Shown piece after piece: positions 13,621 to 24,850 of a stretch of 64,000 bases of DNA. The stretch covers positions 14,811,001 through 14,875,000 of the forward strand of contig CM076146.1 of assembly GCA_038025085.1 (NCBI GenBank), given 5' to 3'. The number at the start of each line of letters is the position of its first letter. Position 1 is the first letter of the stretch. This stretch comes from Tetragonia tetragonoides. Its lineage: Eukaryota; Streptophyta; Magnoliopsida; Caryophyllales; Aizoaceae. Position numbers and translations under genes: made by a program. The notes under the pieces are model-generated. The model ran no database searches. It saw nothing but the letters and a program-made list of their open reading frames with translations, and was not told where the DNA came from.

Positions 13621-14106
13621 GAAACTTGGTAAATGATCTTTTTCCAAAAGATGAAAGACTCATTGATACTGCTTTTTTTTTTATTTTTTAATTTTTATAA
13701 TTAGTAGTCCACTTTATTAAATGGAAAAATACGGGAGTCGAAGCTCATACACCGGAATTTTCTATTCTACCAGCCAGTAGAATACCGAAGGAAAGTGGTG
13801 CGCGTGAGGAGAGTGGCATCATTTTCATTCTTGTAACTCGCGTGCGTGTTAAACGGGTGGGGTCCATGTTGATTGGTTGATAGAAGAAATGCAACCACAA
13901 TGCTATATTGGGTTTGTTCCAGTGAATGACACTAAAACACCAGAGAATGGATATTTCTCCCCATATGGTGGGTATATCTTAGATGAAAACTCAAAATCTA
14001 TAGACAGAGAAACATAGATCAATAAAAGGATGACCCTATTTCTCCCTTGAGTTGCATTATATCCCCTAGTGAGTTGTATTATCTTGTCAATTTTTTTTTT
14101 TTGTTG
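13621..14106. other. Unassigned, with a short open segment
   Basis: T-rich tract near 13671-13700, possibly the far end of the LINE remnant. A 44-codon frame from ATG 13891 (…GYFSPYGGYILDENSK…) is open but matches nothing I recognise. Confidence 0.35.
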
Positions 14107-15873
14107 CTAGTATTAGTTTTAAAGCCCGTGCGACGCACAGGTTGAGTGAAATGTGTGTATATTAATATTCATTTGGTGAAATACGCATACTAACATGCTT
14201 ATTTAAAAAAAGAAATCATAAATAATTTCTAATTGATTATAATTATGCATGCTATGTAGTGATGCTAGTTTCATGCTATCCTTAGTGATTTAGGTCGATC
14301 TCTCTTTTATTTTCATGCTCCTCGGATCATCAAGATTTGTTATTATGTTTTGAGATGGGTAGAAAAAGTTATATTTTATTTCAAATATTTGACAGAGTTC
14401 TAGTATAACTCTTATAAAACTCTTGAGGTCTATCACAACTCAAGAATCCTAAAACAGTAGGGTATCTAAGAGTCCTAAACGTTTTACACTAGATAATTTT
14501 TGTCTTTATTTTCGATTAAGTGGCGCGCTCTTAAAATTTTAGTTTTAAAGCCCGTGCGTTGCACGGGTTGAGTAAAATATCTGTATATTACTCCTAATTG
14601 ATTTGGTGAAGTACCCATGCCTATTTCAAAAAAGAAATCATAAATAATTTCTATTGGATTATAATTGTGCATGTTATATAGTGATGCTAGTTTCATGTTA
14701 TCCTTATTGATTTAGGTTGATCTCTCTTTTATTTTTCACGCCTCTCAGATCATCAATATTTGTCAGAATAAATAAGAAAACTTGAAAGTAAAGAGATGTA
14801 GGGAGAATAAAGGGCGAGAAAAAGTTTTAAAAAATGGAGAAGGGACTATGTGAGGCGTTAATAAAAAAAGAAATTAATTATCATAATCCTCCTAAAATAC
14901 AATTAGGGTTCTAACCAAATTGCACCTACGAAAATGGTTACTTTAAAATCGTTGTTTGATAGATGTTCAAACACTATATATCATATAGGAGCAAGCTTGA
15001 ATCAATGCGATAATCTGCCAATAAATATAGATATACATGTAGCATTCAACTTTCATTAGTCTCTCGTCACATTCATGTAAACTTTTGGCCTTGAAGTCTC
15101 GCAGATTGCAAATAGAGATGCAAAGTAATAAAATGCGAAATGTGAACATGAGGAGAGGCATATGTCACATTCTCCACTTTTTTCTTTCTTTCAATATTCT
15201 AAAATATATTTCTGTCTTATGTGGCTTGCTTCTTTTTTTTTTTTTTTTGTTGAGACTAATTGCTTAGGTGATGCAACTTAATAATCAAACTTGTACCATG
15301 CACGGACTTAAAATATATTTGCTCAAATTATTTTCAAGCAAATCTTACATGATTCTTATACATTTTGTAAATGAATATCATTTTAAGGTACTTTTCGATG
15401 CGAATCTGATAATATAAAAGATTATTTTTTCAGACATGTAGAAAAAGTTATATTTGATTTTATAAATATTTGTCAGAGTTGTAATATAGCTTCTATAAAA
15501 TTATTGAGGTCTATCACAACTCATGCTCTATAATTCATTATCCTAACCTTTATTTATTTTTTGTTTAATTATTTTCTTAGATGAAATTCCTATGTGGCGC
15601 GATGCCCGTGGGATGCACAGGTTAAAAATTAGATGTTTTTTTTTTCTATTATTAGTAAATATCACTTTTTAAAATTTATTTACTGAAATTAATATTGTAA
15701 CACAAACTTACAAGTTTATTGTATACATATTATAAATACATCTAATTTCGAAATAATTTTCGATACGAATATGGTGGTATAAATATTATTATTTTAAATA
15801 TGTGTAGGATAGTTATATTAAAATTTGAATATTAGTCAAAGATAAAGTAGTTATGACGCCAATAAAACTCTAA

Positions 15874-16181
15874 GGCTCTGTTTGATTCACCTTAATTTTA
15901 CTTAAATTCAGTTCAGTCCAGTCCAGTTCAGTTCAGTTCAGTTCATGTGTAACTTTATCACTCAAATAACCTTTTATTCCGAAATAACTTCATGATGATA
16001 ATTATATCAAATGAAAGATCTCAAATCATACTTTCAAATGAGTCCAATATTGACTATGTTTGGACGAATTTTAAATGGTTAACGGTCAAGTTGAAAAAAT
16101 CAATTCAGTTCAGTTCAGTTCAGTTCAGATCAGTTCAGTTCAGTTTCAGATCAGTTTAATCCAGGTAAATTAAACGGAGCC
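15874..16181 (+). mobile_element. Tourist-like MITE (copy 2)
   Basis: The 308-bp element is bounded by GGCTCTGTTTGATTCACC and the complement of GGCTCCGTTTAATTTACC, with a TAA target duplication (15871-15873 and 16182-16184). It has tandem CAGTT-type pentamers at both ends. It is the inverse of the MITE at 12495-12768. Confidence 0.75.
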
Positions 16182-16890
16182 TAAATATTTAGCACAATTA
16201 CATATCTCTTTTTCATTATCCGAAACTTCATTACTATGAAACTTCTTTATATTATATAGTGATTGATATGTTAAGAATAGTTTTATTTGGCAATTGAGTT
16301 GGGTATATTAATTATTAAGTTACTAACGTGTAAAAAAACTTTTTTTTTCTTTTCTTATTTCTATTTCTATTTATTTTTATTTTTTTGTTCAAAGTATGTG
16401 TTATGAGTATGTCTTACCTATATTTTATTGTTTAATATTCTCTCTTATGTGGCATGCTTTTAAAATTGTCGCTTAAGTGGCTAAAGATATTTGTTCATCA
16501 TTTTGTATTTTCGGCCTTATTTTTATTGTTAATATTATTATTTTTACATATTTACGGGAACCAACATTTACATGCGATCTTACATGTTTCTTATATATAT
16601 TGTATATGCATCTCGTTCTAAAGTATTTTTCGATGCGAATTTGATGGTATAAAAATTATTAATTTTTAAGACTTGTAGAAAAAGTTATATTTGATTTCAA
16701 ATATTTGACAGAGATCTACTATAACTCTTACGATTATAAAATTATACAATTCAGAAATCCTAAATAGTAGGGATGCTAAGAGTCCTAAATGGTTTACACC
16801 AGTTATTTTTTGTCTTTATGTTAGCTTAGGAAGCGCGCTCTTAAAATTCTCGCCTAAGTGGCACGCCTCATTGCTCCTGTAATATGCCTC

Positions 16891-16892
<2 letters not shown>

Positions 16893-16986
<94 letters not shown>
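16893..16986. repeat. (AT)n microsatellite
   Basis: About 94 bp of uninterrupted AT dinucleotides. Helitron 5' ends of this family carry TATATATATAAAG (compare 36431-36450), so this may be an expanded Helitron 5' terminus. Confidence 0.85.
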
Positions 16987-16988
<2 letters not shown>

Positions 16989-17647
16989 TGCAATTGAGTA
17001 ATTGTACATCTCAACCAAAACTCAAATTTGTCGAAGGAGAAACAATTTTCGTGATTAAGACTGGAAATTTGCTTATCACTTTTTCAAAAGTCCTCGACAG
17101 GAGGTGGGCTGAGGAACAGGAGAGGAGAGAGACTGAGGCAATTATTAGTGGGCTTTGGTTGAAATTGGGAGGAAAAAGGGGATGAATTAATATAGGTGGT
17201 CAGCATTTTTCTTGGGTGAATTAATATGGGTGGTCTGCTATTTCTAAAAATCAAAGATGGAGAAGTGGTGAAACAGAGCAGGAGATAGAAAGTTGATGAA
17301 ATAGGGGAGGAGAGAGACGAGAATGCTCATTCACCCCAGAGCAATCACTGCCAATAATTAAAGCTCTTGTATCTATAAATATCAAGAAGAAAGCTCTTGT
17401 ATCTATGGCCACCATGACCGGCGATGATTCAAGCAACATAGAAAATTGGATGAGAGAGAAATACAAAGGAAAGAAGCATATGTTTTGGTGTGCTCTGCCA
17501 ATTTCAATTTGCATGTTAGTTGTTATTGAGATAATGGATGTAAAAATGATGGATAAGGCTTGGAAAGTATGCTAGAAAGATCTCAACATCTCAAGATGGT
17601 AATAGTGTTTCATGAAAGTTGTGGCCTTGTGGATAAAGAGTGAATTC
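16987..17647. other. Unassigned region left of the tandem array
   Basis: Holds a direct repeat of AAAGCTCTTGTATCTAT (17361-17377 and 17392-17408). Two short open frames (16988-17185 forward, 17251-17514 reverse) show no domain and are probably fortuitous. Confidence 0.4.
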
Positions 17648-19040
17648 TTTTTTTTTTTTTTTTTTGGTTGAATAGGAAGAGTGAATTCTTGAATGTGCTT
17701 AAGGGGTTAGGGGGTGTTTAATATTGTTTCTGGAAGCATGATGAAGCTGATCGTGATGGTGATGATGAGTGGATTTTAATATTGTATTGATGATGAAGCT
17801 GATCGTGATGATCTTATAGAGTATTGACTACATTTGTTTTTCTTTTTTTAGTTGGTATTTATAAGGGTATTATATGTTTAGTCACTTTGATGATTGTAAG
17901 GGTTATCTTTTAGTCACATAGGGTCACTTTAGATAATGTCACATTTTTAGCAATTTCTTTTGCTTTTCGGGAAAAACATTTATGTACCCCTAATAATCAA
18001 AGAAAAAGTATTGTGTGAGACCAACTCACAGAAAAATGGGGTCATTAGTTAGAAATATATGGGTTACTTATTATGAGTCGTGACCCTTGTTCTACTTTAA
18101 AGTGACCCTTGTCTTACCAAAGGTTATGGTAAAACCGCCTTAAACAAGTTTTTGCGTAAAGCAAGTTTTGTCTGAGACCAACTCACAGAAAAATGGGATC
18201 ACTCTTTAAAAATATAATGATCACTTAAATAAATTCAAGAGTCACTATAATGTTAGTAAGGATCACTTCTAAGTTGATGACTGACTATATAGAGGTGATA
18301 CCTAGTAGCTATGTGAATACTTAAGAGCACAACTATTATAACCGACTATTTATTATGAGTACCGATTTATTATATATCAAGTGACTCGGCGACAATTACT
18401 ATGACCTAGAATAACTACTACTACTACTAATAATAATATTTAACACGATTGAAGTTATTTACCAACTACACACATATATATTTTTTTACCAACGTGATTC
18501 ATTTGCTTGTTCTTTTCCAACCATTAATATATGATGACTATTAATTGAAGTTAAAATATATAGAGTTTGCTGAATTAATTTCTAATTTTTGTCTCTGTAT
18601 CACACGGGTCACTTATATGACTTCATGAGTTACTATATTGTTAGTTGGGGTCACATTTAAGTTATTTGAAAAAAAAAAGATTCATGTATCTAATACTACT
18701 ACATTAATAAGTAAAGAGTTGTACGTATCACAAGGGTCACTAATATGAATTCAAGGGGCACTGTACGGTCAATTAGGGTTATTTTTAAGTTCTTTCGAAA
18801 AAAATTAAAGCTTCAAGTTTTTCTTTTTTTCCCCTTATCCTTTTCGTTAAATATTGTATGAGATCAACTCCTTAGAAAACTAGAATCACTTTTATTAGAT
18901 ACAGGGGCCACTTCTTATCAACAATGACCCATGTAATACATATGTCAAGGTTTAATTAGGGAAATATCCTGAAGACCCTCAAAAAAAAAAAAAAAAAAGA
19001 AGAATAAGTCAATTATCTCAAAGCCACTTTCGTGCACATG

Positions 19041-19112
<72 letters not shown>

Positions 19113-19169
19113 GGGATAAAATGTCTCGTGAGGGGTCTCAACTTTCTCTCTCGTCGCACGATAGCACCC
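17648..19169 (+). repeat. Tandem TAA-repeat unit 1 (reference unit)
   Basis: The 1,522-bp unit runs from a poly(T) tract (17648-17665) followed by 'gaataggaagagtgaattc' to the next poly(T) at 19170. Inside are diverged sub-repeats: GAGACCAACTCACAGAAAAATGGG near 18020 and 18175, a related GAGATCAACTC block near 18860, and several 60-70-bp modules starting GGGTCACT. A (TAA)n tract lies at 19041-19112, then the conserved tail 'gggataaaatgtctcgtgaggggtctcaac' and 'cgatagcaccc'. No protein is encoded. Arrays of this unit form the matrix into which the large elements inserted. Confidence 0.75.
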
Positions 19170-20275
19170 TTTTTTTTTGGGAATAGGAAGAGTGAATTCT
19201 GGAATGTGCTTAAGGTTTTGGGGGGTGTTTAATATTGTTTCTGGAAGCATGATGAAGCTGATCGTAATGGTGATGATGAGTGAATTTTAATATTGTATTG
19301 ATCATGAAGCTGATCGTGATGATCTTATAGAGTATTGACTACATTTTTTTTTTTTTTTAGTTGGTATTTATAAGGGTATTGTATGTTTAGTCACATTGGG
19401 TCACTTATAAATAATAATTATTTTCACTTTAGATAATGTCATATTTTTAGCAATTTCTTTTGCTTTTTGGGAAAAACATTTATGCACCCCTAATAATCAA
19501 AGAAAAAGTATTATGTGAGACCAACTCAAAGAAAAATGGGGTCATTACTTAGAAATGTAGGGGTCACATATTATGAGTCGTGACTCTTGTTCTACTTTAA
19601 AGTGACCCTCGTCTTACCAAAGGTTATGGTAAAATCGCCTTAAACAAGTTTTTGCGTAAAGCAAGTTTTGTCTGAGACCAACTCACAGAAAAATGGGATC
19701 ACTCTTTAAAAATATAAGGATCACTTAAATAAATTCAAGAGTCACTATAATGTTAGTAAAGATCACTTCTAATTTAATAACTGACTATATAATGGTGATA
19801 CCTAGTAGCTATGTGAATACTTATTATGGTTACCGATTTATTATATATCAAGTGACTCGGCAACAATTACTATGACCTAGAATAACTACTACTACTAAAC
19901 ATAATAATATTTAACACGATTGAAGTTATTTACCAACTACACACATATATTTTTTTTTACCAGTGTGATTCATTTGCTTGTTCTTTTCCAACCATTAATA
20001 TATGATAACTATTAATTGAAGTTAAAATATAAAGAGTTTGCTGAATTATTTTCTATTTTTTGTCTCTGTATCACACGGGTCACTTATACGAATTCATGAG
20101 TCACTATATTGTTAGTTGAGGTCATATTTAAGTTATTTGAAAAAAAAAAAAGATTCATGTATCTAATACTACTACATTAAATAGAATAGAGTTGTACGTA
20201 CCACAAGGGTCACTGATATGAATTCAAGGGGCACGATACGGTCAATTAGGATTATTTTTAAGTTCTTTCGAATGA
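19170..20275 (+). repeat. Tandem TAA-repeat unit 2 (right-truncated)
   Basis: It starts at the poly(T) tract directly after unit 1 and follows it with only scattered changes. It stops near 20268 at 'agttctttcgaa', before its TAA tract, where the truncated Tekay 5' LTR begins. Confidence 0.75.
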
Positions 20276-21862
20276 TCAATTATGTCTCGGTAATTATTTT
20301 TAAATAGAATAAAGTTTCAGTACTGTTTGGATTTTCGTATTTATTAATTATGTCTTGGTAATTATTTTTAATTAGGACCAAACGGACAAGCGTGATCGGG
20401 TTGTGATTAGCCAAGTTACCTACTGCTTAGTGAGCGTTTGTTAGGTAAGCGATTGTGCCTACCTCTTTCCAAAGCCCCATCAAAACTATTTTGATGTGTT
20501 ATTTGCAAATTTATTATTATTGTGAATTTAATATGCGAAGCATGATTAAATTATATCGTCGTTAATTATGAGAATTTGATATATATTCTTCGCTGTAAAT
20601 ATGATTTATATTGAGTATGATAAGTTTATAAAGTTTCGCGAATTAATTAGTTCATATGCTAATTAATGTTTAATTATGGCGATGCTGAATTTCTAATATT
20701 ATTATAATATAATAATATGTGCTATTTGGAATGGGATATTATTGAGTGCTAATGAGAACTTACTATTATATTGGATGGTTTATTTGTGAAAGTGTAATTT
20801 TTGGATATCATTATTTACTGCCGAAGTGCTGCCGAAATTTCGTTAGACATATATGATGCATGACTATTGTTAATATGCCCTTATGTCGTAATCGTCGTTA
20901 TTATTATTCATTATCGTGTGCACGAAATGAAGTAGCATGTCGTGGTCTCGTTGTACCACTAGTTCAATCAATGCAAGTATGTGAATTCAATTAAATGAGG
21001 ATAAGACTCCTAATGGATCCCTAGGAGTAGTCGAGCTATCGAGACTTATCTAATTGATATAGTCTAGGGATGCGTGATTCTCAAGTTACTTTTATGGACA
21101 CCTTGTAGTGTATTCAGGATGGATCATTCCCCATTGTTTAATTCTCTACATATCGATTATTATGTTAGAGGTAGGGTGAGTATACACTAGCGTAAGTCCA
21201 TGACATGTCTATATCTATCTATGAACAGTATGGGTAATCGCTGTTCTATTCGCTCTCTTATCTCTCTAATCAAGATGGTTTATCTATTTGTGTTCGAATG
21301 ATCACTAAAGCAAGAATTGCATGTAATTGAATATCGAGTATGCGTGTGCTTGATTGTATGACTACTTGTGCATGCAAATGAATTTCAATGATTCTTCTAA
21401 AACCCAGGTAAGGTTTGCGAAAGTGTTTTTACTTGGTTTGGACAATGTTTATTCAGTTTATCTGATTTTTTTTTTTCTTTTGTTTCTTCTCTTTTTCTTC
21501 TGTACCTTGTTTCCGTCACGGAAACCAAAGTGCAGGTGTAGTTGATTGTGGGCTGTTTGCTAAGAACTATGGATTTATTGGTTCCCTTGGATTATTTGGG
21601 ATTTTGGTTTGTGCCCTTGAAGGCAAAGTTGTAATAAAACTATAATGGACTGAAGGCCGCTGGATAGACAACTCTGATAATTATGTTTAATTTGTTTAGA
21701 TGCTTCCTTTGATTCGTAGTTTTCCTTTCTGCTTAGCATTTACTCCTTAGCGATAAATGTTGCAGTAACTACCCTTGGATCCGTGACGGCTCGGCGGTGT
21801 CGAGTCGTGTACAGCGACGTCGATAGTTCCCGGGAAATCGTTGCGAATTCGGGGGTGTTACA
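20276..21862 (+). repeat. Tekay 5' LTR, left-truncated
   Basis: Matches about 29590-31173 of the 3' LTR and ends GGGGGTGTTACA at 21862. A roughly 40-bp piece containing 'aattatgtctcggtaattattttta' is repeated at the left edge. The U3 and TATA region is absent, so this LTR could not start transcription. Confidence 0.85.
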
Positions 21863-21864
21863 AA

Positions 21865-21876
21865 TGGTATCAGAGC
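21865..21876 (+). other. Primer binding site, initiator tRNA-Met type
   Basis: TGGTATCAGAGC lies two bases after the LTR end. It is the standard PBS complementary to the 3' end of plant initiator tRNA-Met. Confidence 0.9.
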
Positions 21877-22053
21877 CCTAGGTTTAAAAGGTTGCATAGG
21901 TTTAATAAATGAATTAATAAAGATTAGTTTCATTTTTGGGAAAATAAAATATAATTAAAGCCGTTGAGCGTAGTAGTCCTAGAAGATAGGAATTACTTGA
22001 AATCACCTTAATTGTGATTTAAATGTTCTTATTGTTTGATTGCCCTTTTGTAG

Positions 22054-22958
22054 ATGGCAATTACTCGTTTGACCGCTATGAAGTCGACTAGAGGTAGAAA
22101 ACCATGAGCGATGATTGCTGCACTCGAGAACGAGGTGGAGTATGTAGACATCTCCGATAGTGAGCCTACACACGGCGAGCGTGACGAGGCCGCGGCTGCC
22201 CTTGTGGCGCAAGGCAATGACGCGCACGAGGTGGACAACCCGCGCCTGATGCTCCTCACGATGACTTATTCACGACTTGGATGCTAACGAGGATCTTGAT
22301 CCTGAAGAGGAACCTACCGAGTTTGAACTGAGGCTGACGATGCTCCTGTTGACGAGCCAAGTGTTGAGCCTAACTCTGTGGAACTAGAGATGTGTTTCGA
22401 GTATGGAGCTGGTGTCCCTGATTCACCTAGCATGCCAGACTTAGAGGATATTGGTGATGCAAGCGGCAACAACTCTGTACCTCCTTCGCCTACTGCTGAT
22501 GTGTCTCCTCCTGTGGAGCCTTTCTTTGCCATTGATGCCGAGCTAGATGACATCCATGCCTACATTGATCGTGCATTCACTACGATCGAGCGTTACGAAT
22601 ATGAGAACCGTACGAGGATACACCAAGGTTTCTGGGTAGAACTCTTACTAGTTGGCTTACCCAACCTACATCCTTGGAGAGGTTTCAAGGAGAAGTATGA
22701 TGATGTGGTACTGAGGAGTGGCTACATCAACGATGGGAAGTATGGCAAAGCCAATCGCTGGGCGCTGACTTTTCAAGGTGTTGGCAATTAGCTATGTTTG
22801 TTTGAGTTTGAGTGGAAGGTTAATCATGTTCTAGTGCCTGCTCCAAAGGACATCTGTGAAAGCTGCTGGTCTAAGAAGCGCAAACTCGTGGATAACTTTA
22901 GAAGACGCTTCATGCCTCAAAAGTTTAGAGGTGACGAGCATCCTTACACTCCATGTAG
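22054..22958 (+). pseudogene. Extra ORF (ORF0) upstream of Tekay gag, damaged
   Basis: A roughly 300-codon reading frame from ATG 22054 between the PBS and gag. The N-terminus is basic (MKSTRGRKP), then acidic (…EVEYVDISDSEP…, DDAPVDEPSVEPNS). The C-terminal half (22378-22958) is richer in aromatic residues and ends in a basic stretch (SKKRKLVDNFRRRF). I recognise no domain. Lesions: TGA after RGRKP (probably from CGA), two compensating frameshifts at about 22240-22335, and TAG at 22789-22791. The frame then ends at a perfect donor, AG/GTAAGTG (22957-22963). Splicing to the acceptor at 23694 would continue it in frame into gag. Extra ORFs are known in Tat and Athila elements; one here, in a Tekay-type element, is unusual to me. 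Confidence 0.55.
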
Positions 22959-23694
22959 GTAAGTGAAGCCAAGGAGGGTGATGATGATGATACGCCTCCC
23001 AGATCGAAGCAAAAACCCAGTTGCTGTTTAGTTAATTTATTGGCTAGAGTTAGTCTTTTTTGATTAGAAACATTATTCCACTTTTGTGATGGTCCTGCGT
23101 GGTCAAGTTTGATGATGGTGTGTAGTTGCCTAAGCAACAAATATTTTTGACTCTTATCTATTTTGCAATCTATCCTATTGCAAACGTATTTCATTTGAAT
23201 ATATGAAATTCATTATGATTCGTTTATATCATTGTGTGTCACATATTTGCATGATTGCTATCTCTTATCGTCGTCACATGATGGGAAATCCATGTCGAAA
23301 TTATGGCAAAATTTTTGTTGAGCATTATCAACTCTCTTGTGAGCCAAGTGCTAAAGCATATCAATATGATTAAGTGTGATTATCTATTGCGCTACTAAAA
23401 TAGTATGGAGCCTCTTTATGTGGAATATGAACATCTTTGTCTATTCATGTGAAACCTACATGTCTAAAGTGTATTGTATGCCTATCGAACTATGACGCAT
23501 GAGAACTGAGAACAATAAAGCAAGTATGTTGCTTAGACCTACACTGTAAGGTCGATCATCGAAACTTATATGCTATATGCTAAATGTCAAGAGAAAGGTT
23601 TCAATTACAACCTACTTCTCTCAATTAGACCTTAATGGGTCGAGATGTGCAAATTGTGTGAATGGTGTTCATACAATTACTTTTATATTCTCAG
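22959..23694 (+). other. Predicted intron joining ORF0 to gag
   Basis: Donor AG/GTAAGTG at 22957-22963; acceptor TTTTATATTCTCAG/A ending at 23694. The codon split is AG + A, giving Arg, followed by Phe-Ala-Lys-Met, where Met is the gag start at 23705. The interval of 736 bp is AT-rich with no open frame. This is seen as sequence signals only; splicing is inferred. Confidence 0.5.
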
Positions 23695-23704
23695 ATTCGC
23701 GAAA

Positions 23705-24850
23705 ATGTCAACCAACACCGATAGAATCGCTAGACTCAAGGATGGCCTGACCGATGTGGTCGAGATCATGGCACGACAAATGGCACGCCAAGAAGAGACG
23801 GAAACCGCAGAAGCCTCTGCAGCGCGTAGTTTCCGAGATTTTGACGCTCTTAAACCTCCTACGTTCGAAGGTGGTGCCGATCCAACAAAGCTGGAGACTT
23901 GGATCATCGAGTTCGAGAAGTTTTTTCTGGCTACAAATCGGCCTAACAACATGAAAGTTAGCTCTGCGACGTACTATCTGAAGGGCGAAGCTAACAAGTG
24001 GTGGAACGATGTGAGAACTGATTTACTTGCAACGCCGAACTTTAATTGGGATCGTTTTAATGTAGCCTTTCATCCTAGATTTTATCCTAGTGCTCTACGA
24101 CGCCTGAAGCAGCGTGAGTTTGAAGGGTTAAGCCATGACAAGATGTCTGTCGCCGAGTATGCTGCCAAGTTCAACGAGCTTGCTATTTTTGCTCCTAATC
24201 TGCTGACAACTGAAGCTGAGCGAATCGAAAGGTTCAACGTTTTGTCGCTGGACAATCTATCACTTTTCAGGAATCCTATGACAAGGCCCTGAACCAGGAG
24301 AGGATTGTTGGACGTCGTGACACGCATTTGGGAAAGAACAAGCGCGACGAAGGAAATCCATCGCAATCGAATAACGGCGACAAGAGGCCAAGACCGAATG
24401 GCAACCAAAGCTACCAAGGTGGTCAGAACCACAATGCGAATAGAAATCGTGACTCGAATAGTCATCGAGTTACATACGATAATGGCCAGAAGGAATACGC
24501 CTTGTACTCGCTGTAACAAGACGCATGCCGGTAAGAACTGTCGAGGTGACTTGTTGCACTGCTATGAGTGCAACAAACCAGGTCACAAAGCTTCTGAATG
24601 TTGAAGCCCAGGTAGGAATGGTAATGGGCAGAACTGCAATAACAACTACAATCGTGGTGGGAATAACAATGGCTATCGTGGTAATGGTGGTAACTACCGT
24701 GGAAACGGGGGTTACAACAACAACAACAACCGCAACAATGCTGCTCCTGCTGTGAACAACCAAGTTCAAGCTCCTGCTACTGCTAATCCCGCGCCGAACA
24801 ACAACAACAACAACAACAACAACAATAATAGAGGGGTTAATGGTAGAATC
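23705..24850 (+). pseudogene. gag: Tekay Gag (capsid and nucleocapsid), frameshifted
   Basis: Begins MSTNTDRIARLKDG. The capsid-like region has the usual retrotransposon Gag pattern (PPTFEGGADPTKLETWIIEFE…, then ATYYLKGEANKWW, then ALRRLKQREFEGL). A CCHC zinc knuckle, CYECNKPGHKASEC, lies at about 24561-24602. The first frame is open to 24292, but the conserved reading changes frame near 24237 and again near 24500. The codon after the knuckle is TGA (24603-24605 area), probably once CGA. A Gly/Asn-rich linker with an (AAC)n run follows at about 24640-24835. Gag would form the virus-like particle and bind RNA; this copy cannot make it intact. Confidence 0.75.

Larger units (their letters stand above)
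14107..16990 (-). mobile_element. Cluster of Helitron-like fragments (reverse orientation)
   Basis: The left edge read on the minus strand ends in a short GC hairpin then CTAG (14107-14110), the Helitron 3' signature. Similar hairpins recur: 14124-14140, 14551-14567 (CCCGTGCGTTGCACGGG) and 15605-15621. Blocks containing 'gtagaaaaagttatattt', 'tatcacaactca' and 'ttttcgatgcgaat' recur three or four times, also in the Helitron at 34861. No Rep/helicase coding is seen, so these would be non-autonomous and probably nested or head-to-tail. A Tourist-like MITE (15874-16181) lies inside. The 5' end is not resolved; it may lie at the (AT)n tract. Confidence 0.55.
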
